Assembly: GCF_001641085.1 (NCBI RefSeq)
Contig: NZ_LXIE01000049.1
Coordinates: 79,941-143,940 of the forward strand
Source of the DNA: Aequorivita soesokkakensis
Lineage (GTDB): Bacteria > Bacteroidota > Bacteroidia > Flavobacteriales > Flavobacteriaceae
DNA: 64,000 nt
Direction: 5' to 3'
Under the pieces are notes generated by a model. That model made no database searches. It was not told the origin of the DNA and was given only the letters and a program-made list of their open reading frames with translations. Positions 9,704 to 16,174 of the stretch are shown here, one piece after another. Each line of letters begins with the position of its first letter. Positions within the stretch are counted from its first letter, which is position 1. The position numbers and the translations under genes are program-made.

Positions 9704-10113
9704 TTCTTGTAAATGATTTAAAAGATTAATTTTTTCAGGCAAATATACTAAGGCTTTTTAGGCAAGAACAGCAGAAACAGATATCATCAAGTAGACTTAA
9801 CCTTTAATTAAAGTTGGGAAAGAACCAAACGTTCATTTGTTTTTAAAGTACCCATTATAGCTACTTTTACGAAATGATTGTATGCATTAAGTTCCCGTTA
9901 TGAAAACCTTGCTCTCTTCTTATGGTGGTTGTTGGTGTTAGTTGTTAGTTGATGGCTGATGGTTGTCGGTTGTCAGTTATCGGTTGTGGGTTGTGGGGTG
10001 GGAACTTGAACTCAGCAAGAAAGTTAATACCTGTACTTTATAATTCAACCTGCATCATTCGTATTTTGTCCTTCGTACTTCCTTTTGATGTATTTTTACA
10101 GTACCAAAAAGCA
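9704..10113. other. Divergent intergenic region with GT-rich low-complexity tract
   Basis: The 410-bp space between the nuclease and the Crp/Fnr gene holds the nuclease promoter and, at about 9922-9998, a word-like tract made of variants of GTTGGTG, GTTAGTTG, GATGGTTG and GTCGGTTG. A reading frame runs through the tract into the regulator, but only the part from 10114 resembles a protein family. No RNA gene was seen. Confidence 0.55.
9740..9747 (-). promoter_or_regulatory. Candidate -7 box for the secreted nuclease gene
   Basis: Read leftward the sequence is TATATTTG, a perfect TAnnTTTG Bacteroidetes -7 element 36 bp before the preferred ATG. A TTG lies 15 bases upstream of it, a little close for a -33 element. 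Its position argues against the longer TTG start at 9742. Confidence 0.5.
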
Positions 10114-10698
10114 ATGACGCTAGAAACAGAACTGATAACTACCATTTTTAACGGCCTGTCCTTCACCTTAGAGGAAAGGAAACTGTTGACGCGGAGTTTT
10201 GAAAAATTGCATCTCCCAAAACACAGCTTGCTCCTGAAAGCAGGTGAAGCCGTGTATGAGCAATATTATGTTGCCGAGGGTTGCCTGCGAACTTATTATA
10301 TAGCCCCAGATGGCAAAGAACACACTGTACAGTTCGCTATAACCGATTGGTGGATCAGTGACTATACCGCATTTTTCAATAGTAGCAACGCCTTGATGCA
10401 TATTGAATGTATTCAGGATGCCACACTCTACAAAATCTCCAAAAATGATATGGAGCAGCTGTACCACCATATGCCAAAGCTTGAATCTTATTTCCGGAAA
10501 AAGATGGAACGCGCGTTTGCTTCCTTCCAAAAAAGAATTATTGCCAATCTTTCACAAACGGCTTCCGAGCGTTATTTAAATTTTATAAACACCTACCCAA
10601 ACATAGAACAAAACGTTAAAAACTATCATATTGCTTCCTATTTAGGTATCACAACCCAGAGCCTAAGCCGCATTCGAAAGGAATTGGTGCAGGGATAG
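10114..10698 (+). CDS. Crp/Fnr family transcriptional regulator
   Basis: 194 residues from the ATG at 10114 (MTLETELITT); upstream in-frame sequence is low-complexity intergenic DNA. An N-terminal cyclic-nucleotide-type beta-roll (LKAGEAVYEQYYVAEGCLR) is followed by a dimer helix and a short C-terminal helix-turn-helix (NYHIASYLGITTQSLSRIRKEL). No cysteine cluster for an Fe-S centre is apparent, so the effector is unknown. It lies 113 bp before a same-strand DJ-1-type lipoprotein and nitroreductase, which are plausible targets. Confidence 0.85.
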   Translation: MTLETELITTIFNGLSFTLEERKLLTRSFEKLHLPKHSLLLKAGEAVYEQYYVAEGCLRTYYIAPDGKEHTVQFAITDWWISDYTAFFNSSNALMHIECIQDATLYKISKNDMEQLYHHMPKLESYFRKKMERAFASFQKRIIANLSQTASERYLNFINTYPNIEQNVKNYHIASYLGITTQSLSRIRKELVQG

Positions 10699-10738
10699 TT
10701 TCTTACCATAGGTCAATTTTTTTCTCAACCCTGCCAGC

Positions 10739-10746
10739 TAACTTTG
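10739..10746 (+). promoter_or_regulatory. Candidate -7 box (TAACTTTG)
   Basis: A perfect match to the Bacteroidetes TAnnTTTG element 65 bp before the DJ-1-type gene. No clear -33 TTG is spaced correctly, so this is a partial promoter call. Confidence 0.4.
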
Positions 10747-10811
10747 TATTCACTAGAAGTAGTTGAAATACAGTATAGCTACTATTCTAATTTCAGCAAT
10801 TTAACGCGATT

Positions 10812-11612
10812 ATGAAATACCAATTTACTTTACTTGCAATTGTTATTGCCGCTGTGGTTACTTCCTGTGGTAGCAAACAAGAAGACAAGTCTAAAATTGA
10901 AACTATAAATATTGAAAAAGAAAAAACAATGAAAAAGGTATTATTTGTATTGACAAGCCATTCCGACTTAGGGAACACTGGCGAAAAAACAGGATTTTGG
11001 ATTGAGGAATTTGCAGCCCCATACTATTTATTAAAAGATAAAGGTGTGGAAATTACTATTGCATCCCCAAAAGGCGGACAACCCCCCATAGATCCAAAAA
11101 GTGCTGCCCCAGATGCACAAACCCCCGCAACTGTGCGCTTTAATGGTGACAAAGAGACGCAAGAAATTCTTGCAAACACGGTAAAACTGGAAACCGTGGA
11201 CCAAGCTGGTTTTGATGCGGTTTTTTATCCAGGAGGCCACGGCCCGTTATGGGATTTAGCAAATGACAAAAATTCCATTGCCCTAATAGAGTCATTTTAC
11301 AAACACAATAAACCAGTGGCAGCAGTTTGTCATGCCCCAGCGGTTTTTAAAAATACAAAAGGCGCTGATGGCTTACCGTTGGTAAAAGATAAAAAGGTTA
11401 CTGGTTTTACCAATAGTGAAGAAGCGGCAGTACAACTTACCGATGTTGTTCCCTTTTTAGTGGAAGATATGCTGAAGGAAAACGGAGGGGACTATTCCAA
11501 AAGTGATGACTGGGCAGTGTATGCTGTGGAAGACGGACTTTTAATTACAGGCCAAAATCCTGCATCGTCTGAGTTGGTTGCCGAAAAGCTTTGGGACCAA
11601 TTGAATAAATAA
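10812..11612 (+). CDS. DJ-1/PfpI-family protein with lipoprotein signal
   Basis: 266 residues. The N-terminus carries a lipoprotein signal with lipobox VVTSC (Cys19) and a charged linker, then an Hsp31/YhbO-type domain starting at MKKVLFVLTSHSD. The nucleophile elbow AVCHAP carries the conserved Cys and His, and FYPGGHGPLWDL is typical of the glyoxalase III/chaperone branch. Family members deglycate or remove methylglyoxal. The second ATG at 10929 would give a cytosolic form of usual length, so two products are possible. It is 15 bp from the nitroreductase gene and probably co-transcribed. Confidence 0.88.
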   Translation: MKYQFTLLAIVIAAVVTSCGSKQEDKSKIETINIEKEKTMKKVLFVLTSHSDLGNTGEKTGFWIEEFAAPYYLLKDKGVEITIASPKGGQPPIDPKSAAPDAQTPATVRFNGDKETQEILANTVKLETVDQAGFDAVFYPGGHGPLWDLANDKNSIALIESFYKHNKPVAAVCHAPAVFKNTKGADGLPLVKDKKVTGFTNSEEAAVQLTDVVPFLVEDMLKENGGDYSKSDDWAVYAVEDGLLITGQNPASSELVAEKLWDQLNK

Positions 11613-11627
11613 AAAACACTATACGAT

Positions 11628-12260
11628 ATGAATTTAGTAGAAGATTTACAGTGGCGCTATGCCACCAAAAAGATGAATGGCAAAACCATTCCGCAAGAAA
11701 AACTGGATTATATACTGGAAGCAGCCCGATTGGCGCCTTCCTCCTCGGGCCTACAGCCTTATAAGATATTCGTAATCTCCAACAGGGAACTTTTACAAAA
11801 GATAAAACCTGTTGCTTGGGACCAAAGTCAGATATTGGACGCTTCGCACGTATTGGTTTTTGCGGCGTGGGATGGGTATTCCTTAGACAGAATTGAATCG
11901 GTTTTTAACTATACCATGAACGAGCGTGGACTGCCCCTCGACACCATGGATGCTTACAAAGAAAAGCTATGGGGCATGTATAAACCCCTAGGCGAAGAAT
12001 GGCAGGCAAACCATGCAGCAAAACAAGCATATATTTCTTTTGGCATGGCCATTGCCGCTGCAGCAGAACAAAAGATAGATGCCACACCAATGGAAGGTTT
12101 TACGCCCGAAGCGGTAGATGAATTATTGGAGCTAAAGGAACAGGGGTTAAAAAGCGTGTTGATATTAGCCCTGGGCTATCGCAATGAAACAGAAGACTGG
12201 CTGGTAAACATGAAAAAAGTGCGCAGCCCAAAAGCAGAGTTTATTACGGAATTAAAATAA
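11628..12260 (+). CDS. NAD(P)H-dependent nitroreductase-family flavoprotein
   Basis: 210 residues with the nitroreductase N-terminus (QWRYATKKMNGKTIPQEKL, then ARLAPSSSGLQPYKIFVI) that places FMN-contacting Arg, Ser and Gln residues, and a C-terminal LILALGYRNETEDW segment. Family members reduce nitro compounds or quinones with FMN. It follows the DJ-1-type lipoprotein by 15 bp, so the pair may deal with reactive electrophiles. A terminator follows at 12305. Confidence 0.88.
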   Translation: MNLVEDLQWRYATKKMNGKTIPQEKLDYILEAARLAPSSSGLQPYKIFVISNRELLQKIKPVAWDQSQILDASHVLVFAAWDGYSLDRIESVFNYTMNERGLPLDTMDAYKEKLWGMYKPLGEEWQANHAAKQAYISFGMAIAAAAEQKIDATPMEGFTPEAVDELLELKEQGLKSVLILALGYRNETEDWLVNMKKVRSPKAEFITELK

Positions 12261-12304
12261 GAGATTAGGTTAATAGTTAGGTTAAATTGTTCCTTTAAAA
12301 CCTT

Positions 12305-12352
12305 CAACTTTCCATAAAAATGGAACTGTTGGGGGTTTTTTATTATTTTTTT
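12305..12352 (+). terminator. Rho-independent terminator of the nitroreductase operon
   Basis: An interrupted stem (CAAC plus TTCCAT pairing with ATGGAA plus GTTG, loop AAAA) is followed by a G-run and a long T-rich tract. It lies 45 bp past the stop codon. Confidence 0.7.
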
Positions 12353-12370
12353 CTTGATTCCTGGCTTCCG

Positions 12371-12427
12371 TTTCTCGTCTCACGTCTCACTCCCTTCGTC
12401 CACCGAAGCTTTTTCAGCGTAGGTGGA
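12371..12427. repeat. Intergenic repeat with CACGTCTC-like words and CCACC/GGTGG palindrome
   Basis: Contains a short tandem CGTCTCACGTCTCAC followed by TCCACC, an 18-base GAAGCTTTTTCAGCGTA-containing spacer and GGTGGA. This resembles dispersed Bacteroidetes intergenic repeats. Confidence 0.4.
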
Positions 12428-12455
12428 ACTACTCACTACTAAAAACTAAACCAAC

Positions 12456-12489
12456 AAAAAAACCCAGCGCTAAAAGCTGGTTTTTTTTA
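12456..12489 (-). terminator. Terminator of the OmpA lipoprotein gene, probably bidirectional
   Basis: Stem AACCAGC pairs with GCTGGGTT around a short TTTTAGC loop, with A and T runs on both flanks. It lies 19 bp past the OmpA gene stop. Confidence 0.75.
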
Positions 12490-12507
12490 GTTTTATACTA
12501 GAGGTTC

Positions 12508-13368
12508 TTACTTGCCACCAGCTTCCAGGTTTTTCATTTCCTTTTCAATCATATCATAGAATTGATCGATTTTTGGAAGTACCAAAATACGCGTACGTCT
12601 ATTGGTTGCTCTATTTTCTGCAGTGTCGTTTGGTACTAATGGTACGTAGTCTGCACGTCCGGAAGCAACTAATCTAGAGGGTTCCACGCCTAAGTTTTGA
12701 AGTTCCCTTACAATGGCGGTAGCTCTTTTCACACTTAAGTCCCAATTGTCCAGCAACAAGCCATTGCTGTAAGGCACATTATCTGTATGGCCTTCTACCA
12801 TGGCCTCAAAGTTAGGTTTGCCGTTGATTACTTTAGCAACCTTCCCTAAGATTTCAGTCGCTCTGTTTGAAATTTGATAGCTTCCACTTTTAAACAGTAC
12901 TTTGTCTGAAAGTGAAATATACACTACCCCTTTTTCAACATTTATTTCAATATCGGGATCGTTTATACCCACTTCCCGCTTAAGGCTAGTAACAAGGGCA
13001 AGGGTAACACTGTCCTTTTTGTTAAGCGCATCTTGCAAGCGCGTGATTTTGAGGTCTTTTTCTTTTAAGCTTTCCAGGGATTTTTCTAAGTTGGTAGCTC
13101 CTTTTGAGGTTAACATGGTAAGCTCTTTGGAGCTTTGTATAAGATCGGAATTTGTTTGTTTCATATCGGCTAAGCGCCCCTCAAGCTCCTTGGCACGAGC
13201 GGTCGCAACAGCTCTTTCTGCTAGACAGTCGTTGAGCTTAACGGTTGCTGTGTTCAATAAATTTTGAGTGTTTTTTTGTTTGGCTTCAAGTTCTGCATAC
13301 TGCTTTTTTGTTACACATGATGTAAGAACAAAACTGGAGCAAAGTGCTAAAATCAAGAGTTTTTTCAT
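12508..13368 (-). CDS. OmpA-family peptidoglycan-binding lipoprotein
   Basis: 286 residues: lipoprotein signal with lipobox LTSC, a long charged alpha-helical/coiled-coil region (about 25-130), then a C-terminal OmpA/MotB domain with VEGHTDNVPY, WDLSVKRATAIVREL and RATNRRTRILVLP, the residues that hold peptidoglycan. It should anchor the outer membrane to the cell wall. The 292-bp space upstream to 13660 shows no gene or strong repeat. Confidence 0.9.
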   Translation of the reverse strand: MKKLLILALCSSFVLTSCVTKKQYAELEAKQKNTQNLLNTATVKLNDCLAERAVATARAKELEGRLADMKQTNSDLIQSSKELTMLTSKGATNLEKSLESLKEKDLKITRLQDALNKKDSVTLALVTSLKREVGINDPDIEINVEKGVVYISLSDKVLFKSGSYQISNRATEILGKVAKVINGKPNFEAMVEGHTDNVPYSNGLLLDNWDLSVKRATAIVRELQNLGVEPSRLVASGRADYVPLVPNDTAENRATNRRTRILVLPKIDQFYDMIEKEMKNLEAGGK

Positions 13369-13660
13369 AATCTTTAGGTTTTATTATAGATAGGTTATTT
13401 AATGTTTCTTTTCTAAGGTAATGAAAATTAGCTTCATATAGGGAGTACTTAACAGGAATTTATAGTGTTTTACTTGACATTTGAACGTCTAGCGATGAGC
13501 TATAAAATAAACACGAACTACGAAAGATGAAGTAGGAAAAACCTAATTGTAATCCAAAGTATTACATTTTATTTATAGTTTTTATAACTAATTTTAAAGT
13601 AGGCTGCATTAAATTTATTGGTGTGGTACTATTCGATACTAATTTTTAAAACATATAATC

Positions 13661-13789
13661 ATGGAAGATAAGAAAAATGATAATCGCCCGGAACAAAGCC
13701 CGGTTGACCCAAAGAAGAACAATGCCAATCAGGAAAAGGAATATAGAAAGGATAAAAGAGATGGGAAAATAGATGATGCTGAGGAATGA
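13661..13789 (+). CDS. Small highly charged hypothetical protein
   Basis: A 42-codon frame, MEDKKNDNRPEQSPVDPKK and onward, ending in DDAEE. It is rich in Lys, Asp, Glu and Asn and has no hydrophobic segment, so it should be soluble and probably disordered. The codon pattern is protein-like and clearly different from the low-complexity DNA that follows. No family was recognised. It stands alone between the OmpA gene and the repeat tract at 13793. Confidence 0.5.
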   Translation: MEDKKNDNRPEQSPVDPKKNNANQEKEYRKDKRDGKIDDAEE

Positions 13790-13792
13790 AAT

Positions 13793-13905
13793 GAACGACG
13801 AGTTTAGAAATACGAGGTACGAAATACGAAGTACGAAATACGAAGTACTAGGGATTAGCTTTGCGCCAAACAACCAACCATCAACCACCAACCACCAACA
13901 CCTCA
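13793..13905. repeat. Low-complexity word-like tract
   Basis: The first part repeats TACGAAATACGAAGTACGAA-like units; the second repeats ACCAACCATCAACCACC-like units. The second part runs into the last codons of the next gene, encoding its Val/Gly-rich end (EVLVVGG), which suggests the repeat has replaced the original C-terminus. Confidence 0.6.
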
Positions 13906-14630
13906 ACTCCAACAGCATTGGCACTCTTAAACAAATAATAAGTGCTTTCAACCTTCTGATAAAACTTCACTCCCAAAACCGCAACTGCAATTCCAGCAAC
14001 ATCAGGTAATTCTGTACTCATTTCAAACGATGTAGCACTGTATTCCTTGTCCATATAAAGCGGAGCACTGCTCTTCAATCGGTAGTCCAAAGTGTCAAAA
14101 TCAAAATGCAAAAGTCCCAATGTAAGCGCTATATGTGTCGCCCCAGCAGGAAAACCAACATTTTTTATATCAAAATTCGTAACGCTTAGGGTTCTGAAAT
14201 CTAAATCATAGCTCAATGAACAAGCCAATACTTCCGTAATACTGCACGAAGGGGTAAACGCAAAATCCCTTACTAACTGTTTGCCCTTAGGAGTCTCCAA
14301 TCCACGTCCTACCCTCCTTTCCCCTCGTCTATTCACAGAGTCCAAATCCTTCAATTTTGTAAACAATTGCATCATCCGCCCATGAAGTTCTCCATCCTTG
14401 CGAACGCATAAAAATGGAGCAAGCGCAATGCGAAAAACTTTCTTGGTCTTGCTACACCGTCCAAACTCCGAAGCGTTTTCCATAGTCCGCACCATGCTTT
14501 CCTTGTGCTTTGACCCCTTCTGAAATCCACCCCCAGCTGCTCGCGCCAAATACCCCCCGTTCTTTGATCTGTAATAATTAATATCCCCAATGGTTCCCTT
14601 TAACTTTATTGTTCCAGTTTGCTTTGCCAT
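13881..14630 (-). CDS. Conserved flavobacterial protein of unknown function
   Basis: 249 residues beginning MAKQTGTIKLKGTIGDINYY, a start I recognise from unnamed proteins of many flavobacteria, with R/K-rich residues 20-60 and a beta-rich C-terminal half. There is no signal peptide or membrane segment. The last seven residues come from a low-complexity tract. Function unknown; a nucleic-acid or structural role is possible from the basic N-terminal half, but this is a guess. Helically spaced 11-bp repeats lie 70-124 bp upstream. Confidence 0.75.
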   Translation of the reverse strand: MAKQTGTIKLKGTIGDINYYRSKNGGYLARAAGGGFQKGSKHKESMVRTMENASEFGRCSKTKKVFRIALAPFLCVRKDGELHGRMMQLFTKLKDLDSVNRRGERRVGRGLETPKGKQLVRDFAFTPSCSITEVLACSLSYDLDFRTLSVTNFDIKNVGFPAGATHIALTLGLLHFDFDTLDYRLKSSAPLYMDKEYSATSFEMSTELPDVAGIAVAVLGVKFYQKVESTYYLFKSANAVGVEVLVVGG

Positions 14631-14699
14631 TACAGTAAGATTTAAAGAATACTAATATAATAAAAATTCAAAATGATATAAATTTTAAAGGGTATTTAA

Positions 14700-14754
14700 A
14701 GCATATTTATAGCGTGTATATAGTATATTTATAGCATATATATAGCGTATTAAA
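14700..14754. repeat. Five tandem 11-bp AT-rich repeats
   Basis: Units are AGCATATTTAT, AGCGTGTATAT, AGTATATTTAT, AGCATATATAT and AGCGTATTAAA. All begin AG and keep the same phase of about one helical turn. They lie upstream of the gene starting at 14630, inside a 375-bp gap (14631-15005) that holds no gene. Confidence 0.8.
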
Positions 14755-14820
14755 AACATTCAATACATCCTATAACCCATTAATATCATCATTATACCAA
14801 ATCAATCTGCCCAACTTTAG

Positions 14821-14996
14821 CTCCTTTGCGATGGCAAGCCCCTTGTCATCGCAAAGGAGACACAACTGAAACAATCGGTTGGCTAGCCTGCCTCGATAGC
14901 CTGCCTAAGCACAGTCGAAGGGAGTCGAGAGAGCCTGCCTCGAGCGGAGTCGAGAGGTCATTGCAAAGAAAGTACGACTGAAGCAATCTCAATGAC
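14821..14996. repeat. Cluster of GC-rich palindromic extragenic repeats
   Basis: A perfect 13-bp inverted repeat (CTCCTTTGCGATG at 14821, CATCGCAAAGGAG at 14847) is followed by AGCCTGCCT and GTCGAG words and then a 40-bp element with ends GTCATTG and CAATGAC (14957-14996). Segments 14847-14876 and 14959-14988 are diverged copies of each other, matching at about 24 of 30 positions. Confidence 0.75.
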
Positions 14997-15005
14997 GCCC
15001 AGCTC

Positions 15006-16163
15006 TTAATGATCGTGCCCTCCTCCTTCTTCCTGTAAAAGCACAAATGCACCTTTGGTTAAAAACTTAGTTTCAGGTTTAAATTTCTCAGATTTCCCAA
15101 TCGCTGTGAAGCCATTGTAAGTCGCTCCAATTTTTACTTCCACGGGAAGGATTTCAAATTCTTCAGCATTCTCGTTTTCAATCAATAAAACGTAATTTTT
15201 CCCTTCCATTTCCACCACAGCGTTTTCCGGAAGCGCCCACTGGTCTGAAGTGCCCGTTACAATCTGGGCCTCTACAAACATACCGGCGGTAAAATTCTGC
15301 TCGTCCTTTTCGTCAATATGCCCGTGAATTAAGGCTATTCGTGTATTTGGATCTATTGAAGTTCCAACCAAATGAACTTCGCCCTTAAAAATTTCTTTTG
15401 AAGCCTCGGGTACTGTAAAAAGTATTTCCTGCCCTTTTTTAAGTTGAAGCAAGTCCTTTTCAAAAACCTTTAACTCTAAGTGGATATGGTCTGTGTTCAT
15501 AATTTCCATAATCTTATCGGCCGGGGAAACGTAGGTGCCCGTATTAACATAAACCTGGGTCACATTGCCGTCTATAGGGCTGTAAATGTTCACTGCTGAA
15601 ACAATATTTCCTGCCTGGACCGATGCTGGGTTTATATTCAACATTTCAAGGTTTTTCTTGAAGCTGTTGTAGCGCGCCAAGTTCGATTTGTATTCGCTCT
15701 CGGCTTTTAGAAAACTTTTTTGGGAAGTGATTTTTTCATCAAACATAATCCGCTGCCGCTCGTACTCCGATTTTAAATAGGAAAGCTGCTCGGCGGTTTC
15801 CAGATAGTTCTGTTGCATTGTAATAAACTCAGGGTTTTCAAGGGTTACCAAACGCTGACCCTTGGAGACTTTATTACCCACCAATAAAGGAGTGTTTTTG
15901 ATATATCCACCTGCAAAGGCACTTATCACCGCCCGGCTCTGTGGCGGCACGTCAATCATCCCACTGGTTTGCACGGTTTCCGCAAAGGGTTTTTCGGTGA
16001 GTTGGCCTACCTCCATTTTTGCATTTTCAAACTGTGCCTTTGAAAGATGTACGATGTCATCCCTCCCCTCTGGGGAGGTTAGGAGGGGACTTTCTTTTTC
16101 GGAATTGTTGCAGGCTGTCAACACTAAAGCGGAAAGCAACATAAGTGATTTTATATAGTTCAT
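15006..16163 (-). CDS. CusB/HlyD-like periplasmic adaptor lipoprotein of a metal efflux pump
   Basis: 385 residues. Lipoprotein signal with lipobox LTAC (Cys18), a linker, then the adaptor core: barrel-sandwich strands (AVISAFAGGYI and VSKGQRLVTL), an alpha-helical hairpin (about 115-170), a second half (YSPIDGNVTQVYVNTGTYV) and beta-barrel and membrane-proximal parts. The C-terminus ends GGGHDH, a possible metal site. Residues 25-35 are encoded by a palindromic repeat. It follows the CusA-type gene by 11 bp and should link the pump to the outer membrane. Confidence 0.9.
   Translation of the reverse strand: MNYIKSLMLLSALVLTACNNSEKESPLLTSPEGRDDIVHLSKAQFENAKMEVGQLTEKPFAETVQTSGMIDVPPQSRAVISAFAGGYIKNTPLLVGNKVSKGQRLVTLENPEFITMQQNYLETAEQLSYLKSEYERQRIMFDEKITSQKSFLKAESEYKSNLARYNSFKKNLEMLNINPASVQAGNIVSAVNIYSPIDGNVTQVYVNTGTYVSPADKIMEIMNTDHIHLELKVFEKDLLQLKKGQEILFTVPEASKEIFKGEVHLVGTSIDPNTRIALIHGHIDEKDEQNFTAGMFVEAQIVTGTSDQWALPENAVVEMEGKNYVLLIENENAEEFEILPVEVKIGATYNGFTAIGKSEKFKPETKFLTKGAFVLLQEEGGGHDH
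16061..16089. repeat. REP-like palindrome inside the adaptor coding sequence
   Basis: CCCTCCCCTCTGGGGAGG followed by TTAGGAGGGG, a GC-rich palindrome resembling dispersed Bacteroidetes intergenic repeats. It is read in frame as SPLLTSPEGR between the lipobox and the folded domain. Confidence 0.65.
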
Positions 16164-16174
16164 AACAAATGTTT

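Noticed and set aside
9949..10113. N-terminal extension of the Crp/Fnr protein
   Set aside because: The region is low-complexity intergenic DNA; the conserved protein begins at 10114.
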